Shown: piece by piece, positions 1 to 5,151 of the stretch
Layout of the letters: every line of letters starts with the position of its first letter
Numbering within the stretch: position 1 is the stretch's first letter
Source of the DNA: an uncultured Polymorphobacter sp.
GTDB lineage: Bacteria > Pseudomonadota > Alphaproteobacteria > Sphingomonadales > Sphingomonadaceae
DNA: 5,433 nucleotides
Direction of reading: 5' to 3'
NCBI GenBank assembly: GCA_937894055.1
Contig: CALDHQ010000304.1
Span: 1-5,433, forward strand
Translations under genes and position numbers: made by a program
Notes under the pieces: model-generated
What the model was told of the DNA's origin: nothing
Databases searched by the model: none
The model's input: the letters and a program-made list of their open reading frames with translations, nothing else

Positions 1-320
1 GCTTCCACGCCTGTGCGCCGCACGCGCTGGTAGCAGGCTTTCGCAGCTTGCCCGAACCGCCCGCCGATGCGCCCGTGGCCACCCCCGATGTCATCCTGCT
101 GCCACTGGTCGGTGCCGATCTGGCGGGCAACCGCATCGGCCAGGGCGGCGGGCACTATGATCGCACGCTGGCCGACCTGCGCGCACGCGGGCACCGCCCG
201 CAAACAATCGGGCTGGCTTGGGAAGTGCAGATCGTCGATGCCATCGCGCCCGATGCTTGGGACCAGCATCTCGATGCAGTGGCGACGCCGGCGCGCTGGA
301 TCGGCTTTCCGCGACAATGA
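1..320 (+). CDS. 5-formyltetrahydrofolate cyclo-ligase, C-terminal part (5' end outside window)
   Basis: This enzyme (5,10-methenyltetrahydrofolate synthetase) uses ATP to convert 5-formyl-THF into 5,10-methenyl-THF in the cytoplasm, returning folate to the one-carbon pool. The reading frame is open from base 3 to the TGA at 318-320 and must begin upstream of the window, so the in-frame TTG at base 48 is not the start. The diagnostic segment is GNRIGQGGGHYDR (bases 126-164), the family's Gly-rich substrate/ATP loop ending in YDR. It follows a hydrophobic strand (DVILLPLVGADLAG), as in the family. The later GLAWEVQIVDAIAPDAWDQHLDAV stretch matches the usual C-terminal segment. About 105 residues are visible, roughly half of a normal protein of about 190. 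It probably leads the cluster with the two genes that follow. The family call is firm; I give no symbol because naming varies (fau, ygfA, mthfs). Confidence 0.93.
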   Translation, partial: FHACAPHALVAGFRSLPEPPADAPVATPDVILLPLVGADLAGNRIGQGGGHYDRTLADLRARGHRPQTIGLAWEVQIVDAIAPDAWDQHLDAVATPARWIGFPRQ

Positions 321-336
321 AGCGCGCGCGGCACGG

Positions 337-365
337 TTGGCGCGACCGCGCTGGCCCGCTATAGC
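337..365 (+). promoter_or_regulatory. Possible internal promoter for the DUF2842-chorismate mutase pair
   Basis: TTGGCG (337-342) and TATAGC (360-365) are separated by exactly 17 bases, each matching the sigma70 consensus at four of six positions. Transcription would start about 6-8 bases later, at or next to the ATG at 372. The -10 element sits inside the perfect palindrome CCGCTATAGCGG (356-367). This is an inference from spacing and weak similarity; in GC-rich DNA such matches also arise by chance. Confidence 0.3.
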
Positions 366-371
366 GGCGCC

Positions 372-581
372 ATGTCCCCTTCGCCCCGCAAACCCTTCGG
401 CGTGCTGCTGATCATCGTGCTGCTCATCGCCTATGCCGTGCTGGTCGCCAGCCTGACGCCGTGGCTGTCGAGCTGGCCGGCGCTGGCGCAGGCGCCGGTC
501 TATCTGTTCCTCGGCGTCATCTGGATCGCCCCGCTGCGGCCGCTGCTGCGCTGGATGGAAACCGGAAAGTTGCGGCGATGA
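372..581 (+). CDS. DUF2842 family small membrane protein
   Basis: This 69-residue protein matches what I recall of DUF2842, a small alphaproteobacterial membrane family of unknown function. It has a short basic N-terminus (RKP at 6-8), a hydrophobic helix at about residues 9-29 and a second at about 36-55. It ends in the conserved block WIAPLRPLLRWMETG (51-65) and a basic tail, so the fragment looks complete. By the positive-inside rule both ends probably face the cytoplasm. The start ATG is 51 bases after the cyclo-ligase stop and has no purine-rich ribosome binding site before it; a TATAGC element lies just upstream, so the mRNA may be leaderless. Its TGA (579-581) overlaps the ATG of the chorismate mutase gene (578-580), implying translational coupling. 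No biochemical role can be read from the sequence. Confidence 0.88.
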   Translation: MSPSPRKPFGVLLIIVLLIAYAVLVASLTPWLSSWPALAQAPVYLFLGVIWIAPLRPLLRWMETGKLRR

Positions 582-937
582 CTGGCGCGCTGAAATCCCC
601 GGCACCGGTCGCGGCCGAAGCCTGCACGTCGATGACCGAAGTACGCGCCGGCGTCGATGCCATCGATAGCGCGTTGGTGGCACTGCTCGCCGAACGCATG
701 CGCTTCATGGACGCTGCCGCACGCATCAAGCCGCACCGGTCGGCGGTGCGCGACGAGGCGCGCAAGGCGCAAGTCATCACGCAGGCCGCCGCACAAGCCG
801 CCGCCGCCGGCCTGCCAGCAGGACTGGTCGAAACGCTGTGGGAATTGCTCGTCGAAGCCTCGATTGCGCATGAACTGGCGCGCTTCGATGCGTTGCGCGG
901 CAGCAACAGTGCACGCGAAGTTCCGCTGCAGGGTTAG
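578..937 (+). CDS. Chorismate mutase, AroQ/PchB-like
   Basis: Chorismate mutase rearranges chorismate to prephenate, the first committed step to phenylalanine and tyrosine. The 119-residue protein is an all-helical single-domain AroQ-type mutase. Recognisable positions are the first helix VRAGVDAIDSALVALLAER (22-40) with R23 and R40, and K51 in ARIKPHR, matching the Arg/Arg/Lys set that binds the chorismate carboxylates. The last helix has IAHE (96-99), with E99 where PchB and E. coli mutase carry a catalytic Gln. The Cys-Thr-Ser-Met lead-in (16-19) resembles PchB, so isochorismate-pyruvate lyase activity cannot be excluded, but no salicylate or siderophore genes are visible. The start at 578 overlaps the preceding stop and has GGAAAG at 564-569, eight bases upstream. 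The ATG at 632 is possible, but would cut the conserved lead-in. Confidence 0.88.
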   Translation: MTGALKSPAPVAAEACTSMTEVRAGVDAIDSALVALLAERMRFMDAAARIKPHRSAVRDEARKAQVITQAAAQAAAAGLPAGLVETLWELLVEASIAHELARFDALRGSNSAREVPLQG

Positions 938-948
938 TCAAACCCTGC
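928..948 (+). terminator. Hairpin overlapping the chorismate mutase stop codon
   Basis: GCAGGGTT (928-935) and AACCCTGC (941-948) form a perfect 8-bp stem with a 5-base loop. The TAG stop (935-937) lies in the stem end and loop. A weak T-rich stretch (TTT at 953-955) follows rather than a strong U-tract. It marks the end of the forward cluster and is a plausible intrinsic terminator or 3'-end stabilising hairpin. Confidence 0.5.
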
Positions 949-968
949 GACATTTGCTACCAAAGCTG

Positions 969-980
969 CCGTTGCAACGG
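969..980. promoter_or_regulatory. 12-bp palindrome upstream of the outer-membrane protein gene
   Basis: CCGTTGCAACGG is a perfect inverted repeat in the 100-base gap before the gene at 1038, centred about 63 bases upstream of its ATG. Its GTTGCAAC core recurs only once in the window, inside the palindrome at 2050-2065 upstream of tesB. Position and symmetry suggest a regulator binding site. The regulator is unknown, and no convincing -35/-10 pair could be fixed beside it. Confidence 0.35.
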
Positions 981-1037
981 ATGGAAACGTGCGCGTCGCC
1001 GTCCCGTCGCTACCGGATTGATGTTTGGGAGATTATA

Positions 1038-1787
1038 ATGGGTATTGGACGCAAATCATTTGTGGCGCTGGTCGCTGCCGGCACGGCGCTGGCTGGTGCG
1101 TTCGCAGCACCAGCGGCAGCCGCGGAAAGCAGCGGCTGGCAATACACCATCACGCCCTATCTCTACATGACCAGCATGTCGGGAACCACGACATTCGGGC
1201 CGATTTCGGCGCCCACCGATCTGAACTTTGGCCAGGTCCTCGACCATCTGAGCTTTGCCGCCATGGGCAATTTCAACGCGCAGAATGACAAATGGGCGGT
1301 GAATGTTGATCTGATGTACGCCAAACTCGGTGCCACCGGCCCGAAGAAGGGCTTGTTCAACGTCGATATCGAACAGGGCATCTACGCCGGCGTGCTCGCG
1401 CGCCGCATCGCCGAACATGCCGAAGTCTATGCCGGCGTGCGCATCGTGACGCTCGATGTCGGCATCCATTCGAACTTCGGGCCGCAGATCGATCGCACGC
1501 GCGGCGTCGACTGGGTCGACCCGATCGTCGGCCTGCGCGTCAACGCACCGGTCAGCGACAAGGTGGCGTTCAACTTCATGGCCGATATCGGCGGCTTCGG
1601 CATCGGCGCCGACTATGACATCCAGGTTTGGCCGACGCTGCAGATCAAGCTCGGCCAGGGCCGCTGGCGCGCCGATGTCGGCTACCGCGTCAACTACCTC
1701 GACTACAGCAACGATTCGGGCCTCGCACGCTTCCAGTACGACATGCTGCTGTACGGGCCGACACTCGGCGTTTCGTACACCTTCTGA
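1038..1787 (+). CDS. Secreted outer-membrane beta-barrel protein of unknown function
   Basis: The 249-residue product has a clear Sec signal peptide: a basic start (GIGRK), a hydrophobic core at about 8-20 and an Ala-rich end, with likely cleavage after A29 (AAAA/ESS). The mature part is made of alternating polar and hydrophobic stretches typical of beta strands: WQYTITPYLYM (34-44), WAVNVDLMYAKL (86-97), AEVYAGVRIVTLDVG (128-142), WVDPIVGLRVNA (159-170), WRADVGYRVNYLDY (210-223) and YDMLLYGPTLGVSYTF (234-249). It ends in Phe, the usual BAM recognition residue of outer-membrane barrels. The segment NFGQVLDHLSFAAMGNF resembles a recurring motif in uncharacterised proteobacterial outer-membrane proteins. 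GGGAG at 1027-1031, six bases before the ATG, fixes the start, although the frame stays open far upstream. The gene appears to be transcribed alone. Ligand and role are unknown. Confidence 0.85.
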   Translation: MGIGRKSFVALVAAGTALAGAFAAPAAAAESSGWQYTITPYLYMTSMSGTTTFGPISAPTDLNFGQVLDHLSFAAMGNFNAQNDKWAVNVDLMYAKLGATGPKKGLFNVDIEQGIYAGVLARRIAEHAEVYAGVRIVTLDVGIHSNFGPQIDRTRGVDWVDPIVGLRVNAPVSDKVAFNFMADIGGFGIGADYDIQVWPTLQIKLGQGRWRADVGYRVNYLDYSNDSGLARFQYDMLLYGPTLGVSYTF

Positions 1788-1797
1788 CCGACAGCAC

Positions 1798-1825
1798 GAT
1801 CCACGGCGTCCAGGCGTCGTGGATC
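1798..1825. terminator. Strong hairpin after the outer-membrane protein gene
   Basis: GATCCACG (1798-1805) and CGTGGATC (1818-1825) pair perfectly. In RNA the stem extends inward by a G-U, a C-G and a G-C pair, giving 11 pairs and a 6-base loop (1809-1814). It begins 11 bases after the stop at 1787. No T-run follows on either strand, so it could be a 3'-end stabiliser, or part of termination for both the barrel gene and the convergent tRNA gene. The fold is clear but its function is inferred. Confidence 0.45.
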
Positions 1826-1876
1826 AGCGGCTGCCGATTGCGAAGAGTGACTAAAGTGCTGGTGGATGCGGCGGTT

Positions 1877-1887
1877 GCGCCAAGCAA

Positions 1888-1893
<6 letters not shown>
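1877..1893 (-). other. Hairpin pairing the tRNA 3' CCA end with its trailer
   Basis: On the minus strand GCGCCA (1893-1888) is followed by a 5-base loop and TGGCGC (1882-1877), a perfect 6-bp inverted repeat. The first arm is the last two acceptor-stem bases, G73 and CCA of tRNA-Asp; the second arm lies in the trailer. No T-run follows, so it is a weak candidate for a terminator or processing signal. The pairing is plain, the role is speculative. Confidence 0.3.
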
Positions 1894-1964
<71 letters not shown>

Positions 1965-1977
1965 ATCCATGTGCTGC

Positions 1978-1991
1978 AACCGGTAACCGGT
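1978..1991. repeat. Tandem 7-bp repeat in the tRNA-Asp leader
   Basis: AACCGGT occurs twice in direct succession (1978-1984 and 1985-1991). As ACCGGT is itself palindromic, the pair also reads as an inverted repeat and could form a small hairpin in the tRNA precursor leader. It lies between the inferred transcription start (near 1999) and the mature 5' end at 1964. Confidence 0.4.
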
Positions 1992-2005
1992 CGAAGCGTG
2001 CGGGG

Positions 2006-2034
2006 GGATTAGGCGAGGGGCCGCGCGGTGTCAA
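2006..2034 (-). promoter_or_regulatory. Sigma70-type promoter for tRNA-Asp
   Basis: On the minus strand a perfect -35 box TTGACA (2034-2029) is followed by a 17-base spacer and the -10 box TAATCC (2011-2006). The optimal spacing, consensus -35 and position about 42 bases before the tRNA 5' end make this the best promoter in the window. The expected transcription start is near 1999, giving a leader of about 35 bases that RNase P would remove. Confidence 0.75.
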
Positions 2035-2049
2035 GCAAGTGCAGCGTCA

Positions 2050-2065
2050 CAGTGTTGCAACACTG
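2050..2065. promoter_or_regulatory. Perfect 16-bp palindrome upstream of tesB
   Basis: CAGTGTTGCAACACTG is a perfect inverted repeat, with two further complementary pairs outside a single mismatch (2047-2068). It lies 15 bases upstream of the tRNA-Asp -35 box and ends 67 bases before the tesB ATG, in the control region shared by the two divergent genes. Its size and symmetry suit a dimeric repressor or activator such as a TetR- or GntR-family protein. TTGCAA at its centre could also act as a tesB -35 box, but no good -10 sits at the right distance. The regulator is unknown. Confidence 0.5.
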
Positions 2066-2132
2066 CGAATAAGCCTATCGCAGCGCACAATCCGGGGTGA
2101 CAGCGTCGCTGCCGCGTTCTAGGTGCAAGGCC

Positions 2133-3050
2133 ATGCAGAACCACGTCCCGCCCCCCTCGCCCGCGCTGACACCTGCGCAATCGATCGAGCGCCTTGTCGC
2201 GCTGCTCGATGTCGAATCGCTTGGCGATGACCGCTTCCGCGGCCATTCGACCGAAGCCGGCTGGCAGCGCGTCTATGGCGGCCAGGTCATTGCCCAGGCG
2301 CTGATGGCGGCGTCAAAGACGGTGCCCGCGAACCGCCCGGCACATTCGCTGCATGCCTATTTCATGCGCCCCGGCGACCCAAAGGAATCAATCGTTTACC
2401 GTGTTGAGCGCGACCGCGACGGCGCCAGCTTCTCGTCACGGCGAATCATCGCGCTGCAGTACGGCAAGGCGATTTTCAGCATGTCGGCGTCGTTCCAGGT
2501 CGAAGAGACCGGGCTGGAGCACACCACCGCCATGCCGGCCGTCGTCGGCCCCGAAGGCTTGATGAACGAGCTCGAACTGCACATCGCCAACGCCGAGCAC
2601 ATCCCCGAATCGCATCGCGAACTGTGGCTCGGCCGTGACCGTCCGATCGAATTCCGGCCCGTCGAGCCCGGTGACCCGATCAAGCCCGAAGCCAGCGCGC
2701 CGGTCGCGCACAACTGGTTCCGCGCTGCCGCGACGGTCCCCGATATCGGCGCCGAGGCGCAGCCGGCGCTGGCGCGCTGCCTGCTCGCCTATGCCAGCGA
2801 CATGACGCTGCTCGATACCTGCCTGCTGCCGCACGCCATCGCCTGGCCCGACCCGGCGCTGCAGGCAGCGTCGCTCGACCATGCGATGTGGTTCCACACG
2901 ACGCCCGACCTGTCGCAATGGCATTTGTTCGCGCAGGACAGCCCGCGCGCCAGCGGCGGCCGCGGCATCAACCGCGGGCTGGTCTATGCCGATGACGGGA
3001 CGCTGGTCGCCACCGTCATGCAGGAAGGCCTGATCCGCTACCGCGCCTGA
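2133..3050 (+). CDS. tesB: Acyl-CoA thioesterase II
   Basis: TesB hydrolyses medium- and long-chain acyl-CoA to free fatty acid and CoA in the cytoplasm. The 305-residue protein is a normal-length double-hotdog enzyme (E. coli TesB has 286 residues). The N-terminal hotdog holds VYGGQVIAQALMAA (47-60) and HSLHAYFMRPGDP (71-83), both family signatures. The C-terminal hotdog holds LLAYASDMTLLDTCLLPH (217-234), SLDHAMWFH (247-255) and TVMQEGLIR (294-302). The catalytic residues map to D223, S247 (in the place of E. coli T228, a common substitution) and Q297. The ATG at 2133 has AGGTG at 2121-2125, seven bases upstream. The in-frame GTG at 2097 adds an unconserved Arg/Ser-rich leader and is not preferred. 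The gene is alone in its direction, diverges from tRNA-Asp and converges on the lipoprotein gene 15 bases away. Confidence 0.95.
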   Translation: MQNHVPPPSPALTPAQSIERLVALLDVESLGDDRFRGHSTEAGWQRVYGGQVIAQALMAASKTVPANRPAHSLHAYFMRPGDPKESIVYRVERDRDGASFSSRRIIALQYGKAIFSMSASFQVEETGLEHTTAMPAVVGPEGLMNELELHIANAEHIPESHRELWLGRDRPIEFRPVEPGDPIKPEASAPVAHNWFRAAATVPDIGAEAQPALARCLLAYASDMTLLDTCLLPHAIAWPDPALQAASLDHAMWFHTTPDLSQWHLFAQDSPRASGGRGINRGLVYADDGTLVATVMQEGLIRYRA

Positions 3051-3081
3051 CGCACTGGCGTCGGACTAGGCGTCGCTTTTT
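3044..3081 (+). terminator. Probable tesB terminator
   Basis: Nested inverted repeats cover the tesB stop. An outer stem CGCCT/AGGCG (3044-3048/3068-3072) encloses GACGC/GCGTC (3049-3053/3058-3062) with a 4-base loop. After TCGC comes a run of five T (3077-3081). The gap before the T-run and the 5-base bulge make it an imperfect intrinsic terminator. It extends into the 3' end of the opposing lipoprotein gene. Confidence 0.35.
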
Positions 3082-3608
3082 GCGGCCTCGTCGCTGACGA
3101 TTGTCGCGGTGCCGCGGCTCGCCGCCTTGCCGTCTGCGACCAGCCGGTATTCGATGCTCTCGTTGCCCTTGTCGTGCTTGACGCCGCGCAACACGATGGC
3201 ACCGTCGAGCGCCGTGCTGCGGCTGAAGCTGCCCCAGCTCGATTTCGGCGCCTGTTCGAGCAGGTGCGTGGCCAGCGCATCGGGGGTCATCGGGCTGGCA
3301 AAGTCGAAGACGACGGTGCCATGCTCGCGGCCGCCCTTGTCGGTGGCTTTGATGTTCATGCCCTTGATCATCGAGCCCTTGGGCAACATCATGCCATCAA
3401 GGTCCATCTTGTCGCCGTTGAATTCGATGCCGGGGATTTCGATGTTGGCCTTGAAGCCTTCGGCATCGATGGCGATCGCGGTCGCCTTGGACGGTGCGGC
3501 GGCGACCGAGGCCTTGGCTTCGGCGCTCGGCTCTTCCTTGTTGCGGTTGCACCCGGCCAATACGGTCGTGGCGAGGGCGAGTACCAGAACGGTAGCGATT
3601 GGTCGCAT
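3066..3608 (-). CDS. Uncharacterised lipoprotein
   Basis: The 180-residue protein begins MRPIATVLVLALATTVLAGC, a type II signal peptide with lipobox L-A-G-C. Lipidation is expected on C20, and Asn at +2 favours delivery to the outer membrane by the E. coli Lol rule. A charged, Ala-rich linker follows (21-43). The soluble domain has a beta-rich run with repeated short phrases (IEIPGIEFNGDKMDLDGMMLPKGSMIKGMNIKATD, about 56-90). A second half follows, FDFASPMTPDALATHLLEQAPKSSWGSF (about 101-128), then IVLRGVKHDKGNESIEYRLV, which looks like an alpha/beta fold. I do not recognise a named domain. AAGGAG at 3620-3615, six bases before the ATG, fixes the start. It diverges from the sugar transporter gene. 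It is probably a periplasm-facing structural or binding protein, but that is a guess. Confidence 0.8.
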   Translation of the reverse strand: MRPIATVLVLALATTVLAGCNRNKEEPSAEAKASVAAAPSKATAIAIDAEGFKANIEIPGIEFNGDKMDLDGMMLPKGSMIKGMNIKATDKGGREHGTVVFDFASPMTPDALATHLLEQAPKSSWGSFSRSTALDGAIVLRGVKHDKGNESIEYRLVADGKAASRGTATIVSDEAAKSDA

Positions 3609-3634
3609 CTTGAGCTCCTTGGTGTGTTGATATT

Positions 3635-3663
3635 CTAATACACCTCGTCGACGTGCGCGGCAA
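3635..3663 (-). promoter_or_regulatory. Possible promoter of the lipoprotein gene
   Basis: On the minus strand TTGCCG (3663-3658) and TATTAG (3640-3635) are 17 bases apart, each matching four of six consensus bases. Transcription would start near 3628, just ahead of the AAGGAG ribosome binding site at 3620-3615. The -10 lies in one of the few AT-rich stretches here and overlaps an imperfect inverted repeat (3621-3644, GGTGT...ACACC). Confidence 0.35.
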
Positions 3664-3790
3664 GGCCAAAGCGACCGCTGGCGGGACCAAGTCGTGCGGC
3701 GCCAATCGAACTATTTTGGCATTTCCCGCGGTTCTCCGCCGATTCAGGCTGTCGGACGGCAAGGGCTTGCGCTAGACCGGCGCCACTGAT

Positions 3791-3804
3791 TGAAATCGAT
3801 TGCA
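3791..3804. promoter_or_regulatory. LacI/GalR-family operator before the sugar transporter gene
   Basis: TGAAATCGATTGCA fits the LacI/GalR operator consensus TGnAAnCGnTTnCA at every fixed position, with the typical central CG. It ends 47 bases before the transporter ATG at 3852, where a bound repressor would block initiation or early elongation. A weak promoter reading (TTGCGC at 3767-3772, 17 bases, TTGAAA at 3790-3795) would place the site over the -10 region. The match is seen directly; sugar-responsive repression is inferred from the family and the downstream permease. No LacI-type regulator gene lies in the window. Confidence 0.6.
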
Positions 3805-3840
3805 TGCAGCGACCCCGATACGAATCGCCGCGGCAATTGC

Positions 3841-3846
3841 AGGGGG
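3841..3846 (+). promoter_or_regulatory. Ribosome binding site deciding the transporter start
   Basis: AGGGGG ends five bases before the ATG at 3852. The upstream in-frame ATG at 3804 has no such sequence and its first base is the last base of the LacI-type operator, so 3852 is the better start. Confidence 0.7.
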
Positions 3847-3851
3847 ACGTC

Positions 3852-5138
3852 ATGGCACTTGCAGCGCCGGCAGCCGCGACCGGGCACACGACCGTTGGTC
3901 ACGACGGCAATTGGCCGGCGGATCTGCGCTGGTTCGTCTTCGCGCTGTTCTTCATCTTCGGCGGCATCACCAGCCTCAACGACATTCTGATTCCCAAGCT
4001 GCGCGGGCTGTTTGCGCTGACCCACACCGAATCGATGCTGGTGCAGTTCGCGTTCTTCACCGCCTATTTCCTGGTGTCGCTACCCGCCGCGCTGGTGGTA
4101 CGTAAATGTGGCTATATGCGGTCAGCCGCGATCGGCTTGCTGACCATGACCGCGGGCTGCCTGCTGTTCATCCCGGCCTCGACATCGGGGCTATTCCCCG
4201 GCTTCCTGCTGGCGCTGTTCGTGTTGGCAAGCGGTGTGGTGCTCGTGCAGGTCGTGTCCAACCCGTTGATTTCAATGCTCGGCGCACCGCAATCGGCGCA
4301 TAGCCGGTTGACCTTCGCGCAGGCGTTCAATTCGCTGGGCACGACGGTGTTTCCGTTTTTCGGGGCGCGCCTCATCCTCGGCTCGTTCGAAGACGTCGAA
4401 CCCGCCAACCTCGATGCGGCAGCGCAGGCGGCATTCCGCAGCGCCCAGACGCAGGTCATCGTCCACACCTATATCGGGCTCGCGGTGGCGCTCGTTATCG
4501 TCGCGGCAGTGGTCTGGTTGCGCCGCAACCGGTTGCCGCATGTCGCCGTTGCCGGCGGTGGGATGCTCGACAGCTTTGACCTGCTCAAGCGGCCGCGCTT
4601 TGCTTTCGGGACGCTGGGTATCTTCCTCTATGTCGGCGGCGAGGTGGCCATCGGCAGCACGCTGGTCAGCTATTTGACCCAGGCCAATGTGCTCGGCGTC
4701 GATGCGCGCGCGGCTGGCGAACTGGTGGCGCTTTACTGGGGCGGCGCCATGGTCGGTCGCTTTATCGGGGCCTGGCTGCTCAAGCGCTTCCCGCCGGCAC
4801 TTGTGCTCGCGGGTGCGGCGCTGGGTGCCTGTGCACTGCTGGGGCTGTCGGGGACCTCAACTGGCCATGTTGCGGGCTATGCACTGCTCGCCGTCGGCCT
4901 TATGAACTCGATCATGTTCCCGACGATCTTCTCGCTGGCCTGCGAAGGACTGGGCGACCGCGCGCCTGATGGTTCGGGGCTGCTGTGCATGGCGATTGTC
5001 GGCGGGGCCGTGGTGCCGCTGCTTTTCGGTGTCGTGGCCGACATGTCGACACTGGCAACGGCGCTGGTGGTGCCGGCCGCCTGCTACCTCGGCATCATCA
5101 TGTTTGCACGCTATTGCCGCCGTCACCCCATCCTATGA
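3852..5138 (+). CDS. Sugar MFS transporter of the FucP/GluP family
   Basis: This 428-residue inner-membrane permease probably imports a hexose by proton (or sodium) symport. Twelve hydrophobic segments can be placed, beginning at about 27, 62, 91, 116, 156, 205, 252, 289, 315, 339, 376 and 400, with a cytoplasmic loop at about 224-250. Signatures of the FucP/GluP branch are FFIFGGITSLNDILIPKLRGLF (33-54), QFAFFTAYFLVSLPAA (65-80), GCLLFIPA (102-109), VLVQVVSNPLISMLG (130-144) and SRLTFAQAFNSLGTT (151-165). D44 matches FucP D46. At the FucP E135 position this protein has Q133, as in GluP-type glucose/galactose carriers, so a hexose other than fucose is likely. The LacI-type operator upstream supports sugar control. 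The acyltransferase gene follows at once. The exact substrate is not readable from sequence. Confidence 0.9.
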   Translation: MALAAPAAATGHTTVGHDGNWPADLRWFVFALFFIFGGITSLNDILIPKLRGLFALTHTESMLVQFAFFTAYFLVSLPAALVVRKCGYMRSAAIGLLTMTAGCLLFIPASTSGLFPGFLLALFVLASGVVLVQVVSNPLISMLGAPQSAHSRLTFAQAFNSLGTTVFPFFGARLILGSFEDVEPANLDAAAQAAFRSAQTQVIVHTYIGLAVALVIVAAVVWLRRNRLPHVAVAGGGMLDSFDLLKRPRFAFGTLGIFLYVGGEVAIGSTLVSYLTQANVLGVDARAAGELVALYWGGAMVGRFIGAWLLKRFPPALVLAGAALGACALLGLSGTSTGHVAGYALLAVGLMNSIMFPTIFSLACEGLGDRAPDGSGLLCMAIVGGAVVPLLFGVVADMSTLATALVVPAACYLGIIMFARYCRRHPIL

Positions 5139-5151
5139 ACCCGGCATCCCG

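Noticed and set aside
657..1037. In-frame upstream extension of the outer-membrane protein reading frame
   Set aside because: It overlaps chorismate mutase in another frame, encodes an Arg/Ser-rich implausible peptide, and would bury the signal peptide. The start at 1038 has a proper ribosome binding site.
1034..1039. Perfect TATAAT sequence just before the outer-membrane protein start
   Set aside because: It overlaps the ATG itself (1038-1040), so transcription from it would begin inside the gene, and there is no -35 box at 16-18 bases. The GGGAG site shows that this is a translation start context.
2097..2132. GTG at 2097 as the tesB start
   Set aside because: The added 12 residues are not TesB-like and there is no spaced ribosome binding site. 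The ATG at 2133 gives the expected N-terminus.
3109..3638. Long plus-strand open frames opposite the lipoprotein gene
   Set aside because: They are mirror frames of GC-rich coding sequence. The minus-strand frame has a lipobox, ribosome binding site and sensible composition.
3804..3851. ATG at 3804 as the transporter start
   Set aside because: It begins on the last base of the LacI-type operator and lacks a ribosome binding site, whereas AGGGGG precedes the ATG at 3852.
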